From JBBREP01 sp036501845 (lineage in GTDB: Bacteria; Actinomycetota; Acidimicrobiia; IMCC26256; PALSA-610): a stretch of DNA of 36,209 nt. Below are positions 18,989 to 26,765 of the stretch, piece by piece (the stretch's first letter is position 1; each line of letters opens with the position of its first letter). The stretch lies in the NCBI GenBank assembly GCA_036501845.1, contig DASXZO010000049.1:1-36209 (forward strand), written 5' to 3'. The position numbers and the translations under genes are program-made. The notes beneath the pieces were generated by a model. That model did no database searches. It was not told where the DNA came from and worked only from the letters and a program-made list of their open reading frames with translations.

Positions 18989-20401
18989 ATGCGACGGACC
19001 AAGATCGTGGCCACCATCGGACCCGCCAGTGCCGACGCGGCCGCGATGCGCGCAGTCATCGAGGCGGGCGCCGACGTCGTCCGGCTCAATGCCGCACACG
19101 CCGACGCCGACACCCATACCGCGAACGCGCACCAAGCCCGCACGCTCGCAGCCGAAGCGGGGCGGCTCGTGGGGGTGCTCGTCGATCTTCCCGGCCCGAA
19201 GATGCGCACCGGTCTGATCGACGGCGAAGAGGTCGACCTCGAAGTGGGCCGGCCTTTCACGCTCTGCGCGGCGGAGTGCACGGGCGATGCCACGCACGTG
19301 AGCACCACGCTCCCAGAGCTCGCACGCTGGGTGAAACCAGGCGACGAGATCTTCCTTGCCGACGGCGCAATCGTGCTGAAGGTCGAGGCGATCGTCGACG
19401 ACGACGTGAGCACCACGGTGGTGCGAGGCGGCACGCTGCGCTCACGCAAGGGCATGCACGTGCCGAAGGCCGAGGCCCACGTGGAGCCGTTCACCGAGCG
19501 CGACCACGAAGCACTCGACATGGCTGTGGCAATGAAGGCCGACTTCGTGGGTCTCTCCTTCGTGCGCCGACCCGAGGATGTCGAACGCGTGCGTGGGCTC
19601 TTGCCCAAGCGAGGTTTCCGGCCGGCGCTCGTCGCCAAGATCGAAACCGCGGCCGCGCTCGACAACCTCCCTGGGCTCGTGCACGAGGCCGACGCGGTGA
19701 TGGTGGCGCGCGGCGACCTTGGAATTCAGGTGCCCGCTCGACGAGTGCCGCTGCTACAGAAGGAGATCATCCGCTTCTGCAACACCGCCGGCCGTCCGGT
19801 GATCACCGCCACCCAGATGCTCGAGTCGATGACGCGGGCGCCGCTACCGACGCGAGCCGAAGTGAACGACGTGGCCAACGCGGTGATCGACGGCACCGAC
19901 GCGCTGATGCTGTCGGAGGAGACCGCGGTGGGGGCCGACCCGGCCAATGCGGTGCGAACGATGGCCGACGTCGCGACGTCGGCCGAGACCTGGCCGCGCG
20001 CGCACGTCGACCCGGTGGGCGCCGCTGCCGGCGACGGTGATCGCGTGGCCTGGGCCGTCGCCCACGCCGCGGTGCAAGCCGCCGAGGATCTCGGTGTGGC
20101 CGCGATCCTGTGCCCGACCCGCAGTGGTCAGACCGCGCGGCGCGTCGCCGCGTTCCGGCCGTCGATGCCGATCGCCGGCGTGTCACCCACGAACGAGATC
20201 CTCGGCAGCCTGTCGCTGGTATGGGGCGTCACGCCGCTCGTGGTGCCCGAGACCGCCGACGGCGACCGCCAACTCGTGCTCGCGGTGCAGGCCGCGCGCA
20301 CGCACGGAATCGTGCACGCCGGCGACCTCGTGGCCCTCGTGTTCGGCGCCACCGGCCCGCGCGCCGGCAGCACCGACAGCGTGCGCGTGGTCCGTGCGTA
20401 A
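18989..20401 (+). CDS. pyk: Pyruvate kinase
   Basis: Transfers phosphate from phosphoenolpyruvate to ADP. Core motifs: RRTKIVATIGPAS, LVAKIETAAALDN (active-site Lys and metal Glu), VMVARGDLGIQVP, and ITATQMLESMTRAPLPTRAE. The C-terminal domain has CPTRSGQTARRVA. Length 470 residues. The ATG at 18989 has GAGGGG five bases upstream; an in-frame GTG-type extension to 18932 is not needed. Odd points: the usual RxNFSHG is RLNAAHAD (Ala36 for Ser), and DTKGPEIRTG is DLPGPKMRTG, with Lys71 for Glu and Leu67 for Thr. These changes touch the monovalent-cation site. It lies on the opposite strand, splitting the folate cluster. Confidence 0.93.
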   Translation: MRRTKIVATIGPASADAAAMRAVIEAGADVVRLNAAHADADTHTANAHQARTLAAEAGRLVGVLVDLPGPKMRTGLIDGEEVDLEVGRPFTLCAAECTGDATHVSTTLPELARWVKPGDEIFLADGAIVLKVEAIVDDDVSTTVVRGGTLRSRKGMHVPKAEAHVEPFTERDHEALDMAVAMKADFVGLSFVRRPEDVERVRGLLPKRGFRPALVAKIETAAALDNLPGLVHEADAVMVARGDLGIQVPARRVPLLQKEIIRFCNTAGRPVITATQMLESMTRAPLPTRAEVNDVANAVIDGTDALMLSEETAVGADPANAVRTMADVATSAETWPRAHVDPVGAAAGDGDRVAWAVAHAAVQAAEDLGVAAILCPTRSGQTARRVAAFRPSMPIAGVSPTNEILGSLSLVWGVTPLVVPETADGDRQLVLAVQAARTHGIVHAGDLVALVFGATGPRAGSTDSVRVVRA

Positions 20402-20451
20402 CTATTGCTCCGCCCCCCGTCCCGGTACCGGCAGCTCCGCTGGCGCGGTTC

Positions 20452-20970
20452 CTATCGGCGGATGTTGTTCTCCAACACGGTTGCCACCATGAGGCGGGCG
20501 TCGGAGTCGAGGTGGCGGCCCGAGAGCTTTTCCATCGCGGCGATCGCGTGCGTCCCCTCGTCGACGAGGTGCGCGTACACGAGGTAACCCGCGAGAAAGC
20601 CAAGGATTCGGTCACCGAACTCCTCGTGGTGCACGAAGAGCTTCTCGCCAGGGATATCGAGCCACATGGCGATTCGTCCGTAGATGACGTTGAGGTTGTG
20701 GGTCAGCTCGTCGTTGCGACCGATCGGCAGGTGCTCGGCCACGAGACCGGCGTCGGCATAGGCCTGGAGGTTGTGCGGCGAGTCGAGCAGCGACACGATG
20801 CGCGTGAACTCGTTGTGGCGCAGCCAGATGAGCTCCTCCTGGCGGCGCACCTTGCGATGGTTGCGCGAGAAGCCACCGGGGCGCTCCGCGGCGGCGAGTC
20901 GATCGCGGATGATCCACGTGAAGTTGCGCGGTTCGAGACCCTGGGCCCAGCGTCCTCGCAAGCTCGTCAC
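20452..20970 (-). CDS. Dual-specificity-phosphatase-like pseudoenzyme (Cys to His)
   Basis: A 172-residue protein with the outline of a dual-specificity protein phosphatase: NFTWIIRDRLAAAERPG (16-32), then LIWLRHNEFTRIVSLLD, AEHLPI and VHHEEFGDRILGFLAGYLV (113-131). The last aligns without gaps to the consensus VHCxxGxxRTGxxxAxYLV. The nucleophilic Cys is His115, the P-loop Gly is Phe and RTG is RIL; only Arg121 remains. Classical phosphatase chemistry is therefore not expected, and phosphate binding or a regulatory role is. The GTG at 20970 forms a GTGA overlap with the folP stop, so both are made together. It faces the pyruvate kinase gene, with 50 bases between stops. Fold assignment rests on motif reading only. 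Confidence 0.6.
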   Translation of the reverse strand: MTSLRGRWAQGLEPRNFTWIIRDRLAAAERPGGFSRNHRKVRRQEELIWLRHNEFTRIVSLLDSPHNLQAYADAGLVAEHLPIGRNDELTHNLNVIYGRIAMWLDIPGEKLFVHHEEFGDRILGFLAGYLVYAHLVDEGTHAIAAMEKLSGRHLDSDARLMVATVLENNIRR

Positions 20971-21818
20971 GACGCCACGGCTCCCAAGTCGGCATCGTGC
21001 ATGAGATCGAGCAGCTGCGCGGCGCGCACCGACGGCGCCACGTCGTGCACGCGCACCACATGCGCGCCGAGCGAGAACGCATGCACGGTGGTGGCGAGCG
21101 TCGCGTCGTCACGGGCGCGCACGTCGATCGCACCGCTTTCGTCGACAACCGTGCCGAGGAATCGCTTGCGCGATGCGCCGACGACCAATGGCGCCCCAGC
21201 GCACTGCTGCACGACGTCGAGGTGCCGGAGGAGCAGCAGGTTGTGCGTCATGTTCTTGCCGAACCCGATGCCGGGATCCACGAGAATCGCGTCGCGCCGG
21301 ACACCGGCGGCCAAGGCAGCCTCCACGCGTGCCGCGAGGTGCTCGCCCACCTCGGCCACGACGTCGTCGTAGCGGGGGTGGTCCTGCATGGTGCGCGGCT
21401 CGCCCTGCATGTGGGTGAGCACGATGCCGGCGTCGTGCTCGGCGACGACGCCGAGCATGTGGTCGTCGAAGCGCGCCGCGGACACGTCGTTCACGAGCGT
21501 GGCACCGGCGCGCAGCGCGGCGTCGGCCACCACCGCCTTCGTCGTGTCAATCGAGATGATCGCCGTCCCGCCGGCCAGCGCCGCCACCACCGGCAGTGTC
21601 CGGGCCTGCTCCGTCTCCTCGTCGACGGGCTCGGCACCGGGCCGGGTCGACTCGCCGCCCACGTCGACGATCGCCGCGCCGCCGGCTTCGAGGCGCCGCC
21701 CGTGGCCGATCGCAGCCGCGGCCGCGTCGAAGGCGCCGCCGTCCGAGAACGAGTCGGGGGTCACGTTCAGGATTCCCATGACCGCGTAGCGCGTCAGCTT
21801 GCCGGTCGAGAACGTCAC
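20967..21818 (-). CDS. folP: Dihydropteroate synthase
   Basis: Joins hydroxymethyl-dihydropterin diphosphate to p-aminobenzoate; the target of sulfonamides. Motifs: GILNVTPDSFSDGG, VGGESTRPGAEPV, IISIDTTKA, NDVSA, VDPGIGFGK and VGASRKRFLG. Length 283 residues from the GTG at 21818, which directly precedes TFSTGKLTRYAVMG. The longer frame upstream overlaps the preceding gene and lacks similarity. It is 11 bases after the unknown gene and overlaps the pseudo-phosphatase gene by GTGA. Confidence 0.95.
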   Translation of the reverse strand: MTFSTGKLTRYAVMGILNVTPDSFSDGGAFDAAAAAIGHGRRLEAGGAAIVDVGGESTRPGAEPVDEETEQARTLPVVAALAGGTAIISIDTTKAVVADAALRAGATLVNDVSAARFDDHMLGVVAEHDAGIVLTHMQGEPRTMQDHPRYDDVVAEVGEHLAARVEAALAAGVRRDAILVDPGIGFGKNMTHNLLLLRHLDVVQQCAGAPLVVGASRKRFLGTVVDESGAIDVRARDDATLATTVHAFSLGAHVVRVHDVAPSVRAAQLLDLMHDADLGAVAS

Positions 21819-21829
21819 GACCGCCGAAT

Positions 21830-22210
21830 CTACAGGAGGCCGGACAGGCGCGATTCGTGCTCCAGCAGCCGATTCCACGCGGCCTCGTCGCCGGGCCCGG
21901 CGAGTTCGGGCTCGAACCCCACACGGAGCAGGGCGTGGACCGCAGCGCGGTCGTCAGGGCCCACGTGCGCCATCGCGTACTCGGCGCCATCGGCATGGGC
22001 CCGCCGCAGCGCGGCGGCGAGCGACGCGACCACCCGCTCGCCATCAGCGGCGCCGCCACCGGCAATCGCGGCGCGCAGCTCGATCGCCACCGATGTGGTG
22101 TCGCGCCATGTGAGCCGAACATCGCACGCCTCGTCGTCGCGGTCGCCGTCACGCGCGACCACCGACGCCAGGCGCCGGTGTCCCATGCGCAGCACGGCCG
22201 GGTCGACCAC
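21830..22210 (-). CDS. Unknown protein between folE and folP
   Basis: A 126-residue protein I do not recognise. The second half, RRAHADGAEYAMAHVGPDDRAAVHALLRVGFEPEL, loosely resembles the end of GNAT acetyltransferases, where a residue exchange segment is followed by an aromatic at the end of a GF strand. The acetyl-CoA P-loop (RxxGxG/A) is not visible. The GTG at 22210 lies ten bases after the folE stop; an in-frame ATG eight codons later is an alternative. Packing within the folE-folP interval and codon use like its neighbours support a real gene. Confidence 0.65.
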   Translation of the reverse strand: MVDPAVLRMGHRRLASVVARDGDRDDEACDVRLTWRDTTSVAIELRAAIAGGGAADGERVVASLAAALRRAHADGAEYAMAHVGPDDRAAVHALLRVGFEPELAGPGDEAAWNRLLEHESRLSGLL

Positions 22211-22220
22211 AGCGGCGCGA

Positions 22221-22817
22221 CTAGCGGCTCGCGCCGACGCCCATCATCGACATCGCCTCGGAGCGCGTGGCCGCGTTCTCCTTGAAGATGCCGCGCACCG
22301 CCGACGTGACGGTGATGGTGCCGGGCTTGCGCACACCACGCATCGACATGCAGAGATGCTCGGCCTCGACCACCACGATCGCGCCGCGCGGTTGCAGCGC
22401 TTCCACCATCGCGTCGGCAATCTGCGACGTGAGCCGCTCTTGCACCTGTGGCCGCTTGGCAAAGCCGTCGACGAGCCGGGCCAGCTTTGACAGCCCCGTG
22501 ATGCGTCCGTCGGGACCGGGGATGTACGCCACGTGGGCACGGCCGTTGAACGGAACCAGATGGTGCTCGCAGAGACTCGTGAGCGCGATGTCGCGCACCA
22601 TCACCATCTCGTCGTGATCGGCCTCGAACGTGACCTTGAGGTGCGCGGCCGGATCCTCGTGCAGCCCGGCGAGCACCTCGGCGTACATGCGCGCCACACG
22701 CTCGGGGGTGCGGACCAAACCGTCGCGGTCGGGATCCTCACCGATCGCAATGAGGATCTCGCGCACCGCCTTGGTGATGCGCTCGATGTCGATGGGTGTG
22801 TCGTCGAAGTCAGCCAT
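22221..22817 (-). CDS. folE: GTP cyclohydrolase I
   Basis: Opens GTP to dihydroneopterin triphosphate, the entry step of folate synthesis. The zinc ligands are visible: Cys83 and His86 in SLCEHH, and Cys156 in EHLCMSMRG. VPFNGRAHVAYIP and RPQVQERLTSQIAD are conserved. Length 198 residues. ATG at 22817. It lies 23 bases after hpt. In mycobacteria ftsH directly precedes folE; here hpt does. Confidence 0.96.
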   Translation of the reverse strand: MADFDDTPIDIERITKAVREILIAIGEDPDRDGLVRTPERVARMYAEVLAGLHEDPAAHLKVTFEADHDEMVMVRDIALTSLCEHHLVPFNGRAHVAYIPGPDGRITGLSKLARLVDGFAKRPQVQERLTSQIADAMVEALQPRGAIVVVEAEHLCMSMRGVRKPGTITVTSAVRGIFKENAATRSEAMSMMGVGASR

Positions 22818-22840
22818 GGCGTTCGCTCACTACGTGTGGA

Positions 22841-23380
22841 TCAGGGTCGATATTCCGCGACGTACGGGAGATTGCGGTACCGCTCCTCGATGTCGAGCCC
22901 GTAGCCGATCACGAAATCGGGCGGGATCGCGAACCCGACGTACTTCAGGTCGGGGTCCACCTTCTGCAGGCCGGTTTTCACGAGCAGGGCGCACACGTCA
23001 ACCGACGCCGGGCCCCGTGCTCCGAGGTACCGGCGCAGGTACTGGAGCGTGAGCCCCGAATCGATGATGTCCTCGACGATCAGCACGTGGCGGCCGCTGA
23101 GGTCGACGTCGAGATCCTTCACGATGCGCACCACGCCGCTCGACGACGTGGCCGACCCGTACGACGACACGGCCATGAAGTCGAACTCGACCGGCAGCTC
23201 GATGGCGCGCGCGAGATCGGCCATGAACATGAACGCGCCCTTGAGCACACCCACCAGCAACGGCGGCCGGTCCGCGTAGTCGGCAGTGATCTCCTTGCCG
23301 AGACTCTTGACGCGCTCGCGAAGCTCGGATTCTGCGACGACGACGCGGCCGATGTGCGGGTCGGGAGCTGGCTCGCTCAT
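22841..23380 (-). CDS. hpt: Hypoxanthine phosphoribosyltransferase
   Basis: Purine salvage enzyme joining hypoxanthine or guanine to PRPP. The PRPP loop is VLIVEDIIDSGLT, with LLVGVLKGAFMFMADL and FDFMAVSSYG upstream and DFVIGYGLD near the end. Length 179 residues is typical. The ATG at 23380 is preceded by GGAGG at close spacing and forms an ATGA overlap with the tilS stop. A longer frame upstream runs antiparallel in a different frame from tilS and is not used. The tilS-hpt pairing is widely conserved in bacteria. Confidence 0.96.
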   Translation of the reverse strand: MSEPAPDPHIGRVVVAESELRERVKSLGKEITADYADRPPLLVGVLKGAFMFMADLARAIELPVEFDFMAVSSYGSATSSSGVVRIVKDLDVDLSGRHVLIVEDIIDSGLTLQYLRRYLGARGPASVDVCALLVKTGLQKVDPDLKYVGFAIPPDFVIGYGLDIEERYRNLPYVAEYRP

Positions 23381-24351
23381 GTCCCTCCAAAAGTTGGCGG
23401 CACGGTATCGGACGGCGTCACGGTTCGCTCCACGGTGAGTACACCGTCGTGGCGCGCCAGCGTTCTTCCCCGCGGCAGTTCGGCGGCGCGTCGCAGCCCC
23501 ATCACGACGTCGACTGCCGCGTCGACCGCATCGCCTCCGATCCAGGGCGGACCCACGAGCCGTCGCAGAGCGCGGCGCAGGATCACGCGGTCGAGCTCGG
23601 CGAGGGCGCGTGCGCTCGGCGGATCGCCGGCGCGATGCAGCGCCGCCGCGGCGGCGCGGTCGAGGTGATCCGACTCCTCGGCGACGCGCGCCGCCTGGCG
23701 GGCCAGGACGGGCGCAAGGTCGCGGCCGCTGCGCTTCGAGAGGGCAGGCAGGAGCTCGCGGCGCAGCCACACGCGGTCGAGGCGTCGGTCGTGATTCGTC
23801 GGGTCGTCCACCACGTCGACACCGAGCTCGCTGCACACGGCACGCGTCTCCGAGCGGCGCACGTCGAGCAGCGGGCGGGCGATGGCGTCGCGGCGCGCCG
23901 GCATACCCGAGAGGCCGGCGAGTCCGCTGCCACGCAGCACCGCGAGGAGCACGGTCTCGGCCTGGTCGTCGAGGGTGTGGCCGAGCAGCGTGAGCGCAGC
24001 TCCGAGCTGTACTCGTGCGTGCTCGAGCGCCTCGTGGCGCGCGTCGCGCGCGCGCTCCTCCAGGTTTCCTGCACCCACCTCGACGCGAACCGCCCGAGCG
24101 GTGGACGCGCCGGCCATCATCGCCGCGGCGACCGCCAAGGCCGCCTCACGCGAGCTCTCGGGCCGCAAACCATGATCGACATGCACCGCGTGCACGCAGC
24201 GCCCGGCCCGGCATGCCAGCGCGAGCAGCGCCGCGGAGTCGGCCCCGCCGGAGTAGGCGACGACCACGGGTGTGTCGTCGTCCGTGAGCACCGCACACGA
24301 TGGGCGTGCAAGCAGCGCGTCGAGGCGCGCGCCCGCATCGACAGGTGGCAC
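23377..24351 (-). CDS. tilS: tRNA(Ile)-lysidine synthetase
   Basis: Attaches lysine to the wobble cytidine of tRNA-Ile(CAU), so that AUA is read as isoleucine. The N-type ATP pyrophosphatase loop is VVVAYSGGADSAALL, with HAVHVDHGLRPES and LLGHTLDDQAETVLL following. Length 324 residues from the GTG at 24351, four bases after the stop of the zinc-protease gene; the open frame upstream of that GTG overlaps the protease gene. The C-terminal substrate-binding region is short, as is usual in actinobacteria. Confidence 0.93.
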   Translation of the reverse strand: MPPVDAGARLDALLARPSCAVLTDDDTPVVVAYSGGADSAALLALACRAGRCVHAVHVDHGLRPESSREAALAVAAAMMAGASTARAVRVEVGAGNLEERARDARHEALEHARVQLGAALTLLGHTLDDQAETVLLAVLRGSGLAGLSGMPARRDAIARPLLDVRRSETRAVCSELGVDVVDDPTNHDRRLDRVWLRRELLPALSKRSGRDLAPVLARQAARVAEESDHLDRAAAAALHRAGDPPSARALAELDRVILRRALRRLVGPPWIGGDAVDAAVDVVMGLRRAAELPRGRTLARHDGVLTVERTVTPSDTVPPTFGGT

Positions 24352-24355
24352 TGGT

Positions 24356-25444
24356 TCAGCGGCGCCGGGTACCCGCCATGCGCGCGAGCCACAACTCGGG
24401 GTCGTGCAGCTCGGCAAGCGTCGGCAACGACTCGGGCGACGTCCACGCCGCGTCGACCGCGGCAAGTCCGCCGCGCTCGACCACCTTGTTCACGAACGAC
24501 TCGCCGAGCGCGTACTGCCGCAGCTTCATCTCGATGCCCATCATCTTCTGCAGCTGCCCACCGATGCCGCGCGTGTTGCGACGCGCCTGCAGCACGCGCT
24601 CCATGCGGTCGACGCCCTGCACGTGTGCGCGCCCAAGCTCGTTCATCACGAAGTTGCCGTGACCTTCGAGTAACGACATCAACGCCTGCACCTCGCTGAG
24701 GACGGCGCGTTGCTCTTCGGATGCGAACAGTCCGAGCAACCCGGCCTCGTCGAACGGGTTCTTGCCCCGAGACAGAGATTCGGCTGCACGCGCGACGGCG
24801 CGCACGAACACGCGCGGATCGGGCTCGACCATGCCGAGCGACCGCTCCACGAGCGTCATGAAATGACCCCGCATCCACGGCACCGCCGTGAACTGTGCAC
24901 GGTGGGTGAGCTCGTGGATCGCGATCCACCGACGGAAGTCGCGCGGACGGAACGCGAACCGCTTCTCGAGCGACAACACGTTCGGTCCCACGTAGTACAC
25001 GAAGTCGCCGGTGTCGGTTTCTTCCGGTACGAGCAGGTCGTACTGGCCGAGCACGCGCTGGCTCATGTAGCCGAGCAGCACGCCCATCTCGCCGCCGGCG
25101 GCATGCTTGCCCACGGGAGCGAACGGCGTGGCGTTCATGCGTGCGCCGAGCCGCCCGATGATCGGTTCGAGGAGGCGGCGCATCGAGTCGATGTTGGCGT
25201 CGATCCACGCGGCGCGGTCGACCACACCGGCGCGCGCCCGGCCCGGCGCGGCGAGATGGGTGAAGTCGGAGACGAGTTGCTCGGCCTCCGATGTGACCTC
25301 GGCGAAGTCGGCTTCGAGCGACGCGCGCAGGTACGAGTTGGCGAGCGGGTCGCGCCCGGCGAAGCGGCGCGCCACGCGGCGCGCGGTGTTCCAGTCGACC
25401 GGGTCGGGAGGACGGCCGGTCTCGAGCGCGACTGTGTCAGTCAC
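24356..25444 (-). CDS. Zinc-dependent metalloprotease-like protein (DUF2342 / zincin_2 type)
   Basis: A 362-residue protein with the gluzincin motif HELTH (177-181) in WIAIHELTHRAQF, followed about 85 residues later by a Glu-rich helix (SLLEGHGNFVMNE) that could give the third ligand. This is the family found beside tilS-hpt in actinobacteria (Rv3626c in M. tuberculosis), sometimes labelled an F420-associated protein. No signal peptide or membrane segment is visible, so it is probably cytoplasmic. The GTG at 25444 overlaps the end of the small membrane protein gene by eight bases. Substrate unknown. Confidence 0.88.
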   Translation of the reverse strand: MTDTVALETGRPPDPVDWNTARRVARRFAGRDPLANSYLRASLEADFAEVTSEAEQLVSDFTHLAAPGRARAGVVDRAAWIDANIDSMRRLLEPIIGRLGARMNATPFAPVGKHAAGGEMGVLLGYMSQRVLGQYDLLVPEETDTGDFVYYVGPNVLSLEKRFAFRPRDFRRWIAIHELTHRAQFTAVPWMRGHFMTLVERSLGMVEPDPRVFVRAVARAAESLSRGKNPFDEAGLLGLFASEEQRAVLSEVQALMSLLEGHGNFVMNELGRAHVQGVDRMERVLQARRNTRGIGGQLQKMMGIEMKLRQYALGESFVNKVVERGGLAAVDAAWTSPESLPTLAELHDPELWLARMAGTRRR

Positions 25445-25670
25445 GCGGCGGGCGGCTGCGCATCTCGCGCCGACCGATCTGGCGCCAGTACTGCATCGTG
25501 AGGTTCCACAACGTGGCCGACGCGCCGATCATCAGCACAGGAGCGAGCCAGTAGTGCCATTGCGAACCGTGCTGCTGGTGGTGCAGCGCGATCAGCACAA
25601 TCCCCACAGTGATGCCAGCCGCGCCCAACAGCACAGCGAACACCAGGGACAGAACCGTCGTCGGACGCAC
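25437..25670 (-). CDS. Small two-helix membrane protein
   Basis: A 77-residue protein with two hydrophobic helices (VLSLVFAVLLGAAGITVGIV and YWLAPVLMIGASATLWNL) separated by a His/Gln-rich loop (LHHQQHGSQWH), and a basic C-terminus. Three in-frame starts occur in a row (GTG 25676, ATG 25673, GTG 25670). AAGGAG overlaps the first and lies five bases before the last, which I therefore prefer. It heads the minus-strand tilS-fol run. Not recognised; function unknown. Confidence 0.7.
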   Translation of the reverse strand: MRPTTVLSLVFAVLLGAAGITVGIVLIALHHQQHGSQWHYWLAPVLMIGASATLWNLTMQYWRQIGRREMRSRPPRD

Positions 25671-25721
25671 CATCACTCCTTCATTGGGGCGTGCGCATCG
25701 TACGTGACGCAGGACCCAGGC

Positions 25722-26030
25722 TCAGAGCGCAGCGTCGGACTCGGTGGAAGCGTCGCGAGAGAGGTCGAGCGGCTGGGTGGGAGCGAGCCCGCTCAGATGG
25801 CCGGCGGCGTCGGCGCTCACAAGCGCCTCGCAGATCCGGGACCGCACCACGAGGGGTACTTCCTCGGTGCACTTGGTGGCGACGACGTGGCGATAATGCA
25901 CGTGAAAACGGTGCTCGACAGCACACGGCGGGCACTCGACGATGTGCTTCGTCATCGCCCGGTGGCGCCACTGGCTGAGGTCGCCGTCGAGGTAATTGTG
26001 GATCAACGCCAGCAATTGATCGCAGTCCAT
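25722..26030 (-). CDS. Zinc-binding anti-sigma factor of the RsrA/mycothiol type
   Basis: A 102-residue anti-sigma factor with the redox zinc motif HxxxCxxC (His29, Cys33, Cys36 in KHIVECPPC), plus Cys3 and Cys54. This matches RsrA, which releases SigR when thiols are oxidised. The ATG at 26030 shares one base with the sigma stop (TGATG), and GAGGAC lies just upstream. The Asp/Ser-rich C-terminal tail is not conserved in the family. Together with the sigma gene it forms a disulfide-stress switch. Confidence 0.92.
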   Translation of the reverse strand: MDCDQLLALIHNYLDGDLSQWRHRAMTKHIVECPPCAVEHRFHVHYRHVVATKCTEEVPLVVRSRICEALVSADAAGHLSGLAPTQPLDLSRDASTESDAAL

Positions 26031-26704
26031 CAATGTCCTCCAGTGGTGGCGCCTGCTGGGCGCCGGGGCGTGCCGTCGTGACTCGTGCCGTCGTGCGTTG
26101 CGCTGCCGTCCCCACCGGATGCGTTGCTGGAATCGGACGGTTCGTCTGGCGCGAGGCCGTGCTCGACCGCGTAGTCCCACAACCGCGCCTGCAGCAGCTT
26201 TCTTCCCCGGTGGATGCGACTCATGACGGTGCCGATCGGCACGTCGAGGATGCTGGCGATTTCCTTGTACGAGAACTGCTCGATGTCGCAGAGGATCACC
26301 GCCATGCGGAACTGCTCGGGGAGCGACTCCAGAGCGGTTTTGACCTCGGCGTCCGGGATGCCGTCGAGCACCTCGGTCTCGGGCGAGCGGTCGGCCGCGA
26401 CCGCTTCGAGACCGCCCATACGCCGGTAGAGCGAGAAGTCGGGCACGTCGTCGAGATCGACCTCATCGGGCCGGCGCTTCTTGGCCCGGTAGGTGTTGAT
26501 GAACGTGTTCGTGAGGATCTTGTAGAGCCACGCCTTCAGGTTGGTGCCCTCGTGGAATCCCTCGAACCCGCGGTAGGCACGCAAGTAGGTCTCTTGGACC
26601 AGGTCTTCGGCATCGGCCGCGTTGTGCGTCATCCGCATCGCGGCCGCGTAGAGGCCCGACATGTGCGGCATCGCAAGATCGGCGAACGTCGCCGGATCGG
26701 CCAT
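26030..26704 (-). CDS. sigR: ECF sigma factor of the SigR/SigH (thiol stress) group
   Basis: A 224-residue sigma factor. Region 2: AMRMTHNAADAEDLVQETYLRAYRGF then GTNLKAWLYKILTNTFINTYR. Region 4: LPEQFRMAVILCDIEQFSYKE and PIGTVMSRIHRGRKLLQ. These are characteristic of SigR, which controls thioredoxin and mycothiol genes. The C-terminus carries a low-complexity Asp/Ser/Gly/His tail of about 35 residues. The adjacent RsrA-type gene confirms the group. No GGAAT-N18-GTT autoregulatory promoter is visible in the 61 bases upstream. Confidence 0.93.
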   Translation of the reverse strand: MADPATFADLAMPHMSGLYAAAMRMTHNAADAEDLVQETYLRAYRGFEGFHEGTNLKAWLYKILTNTFINTYRAKKRRPDEVDLDDVPDFSLYRRMGGLEAVAADRSPETEVLDGIPDAEVKTALESLPEQFRMAVILCDIEQFSYKEIASILDVPIGTVMSRIHRGRKLLQARLWDYAVEHGLAPDEPSDSSNASGGDGSATHDGTSHDGTPRRPAGATTGGH

Positions 26705-26765
26705 CGTCGCAGGCTACCGGGTGGGTGCGACGGCGCTTCAGGCGTGTCGCGCGTGCCTGGGCTGC

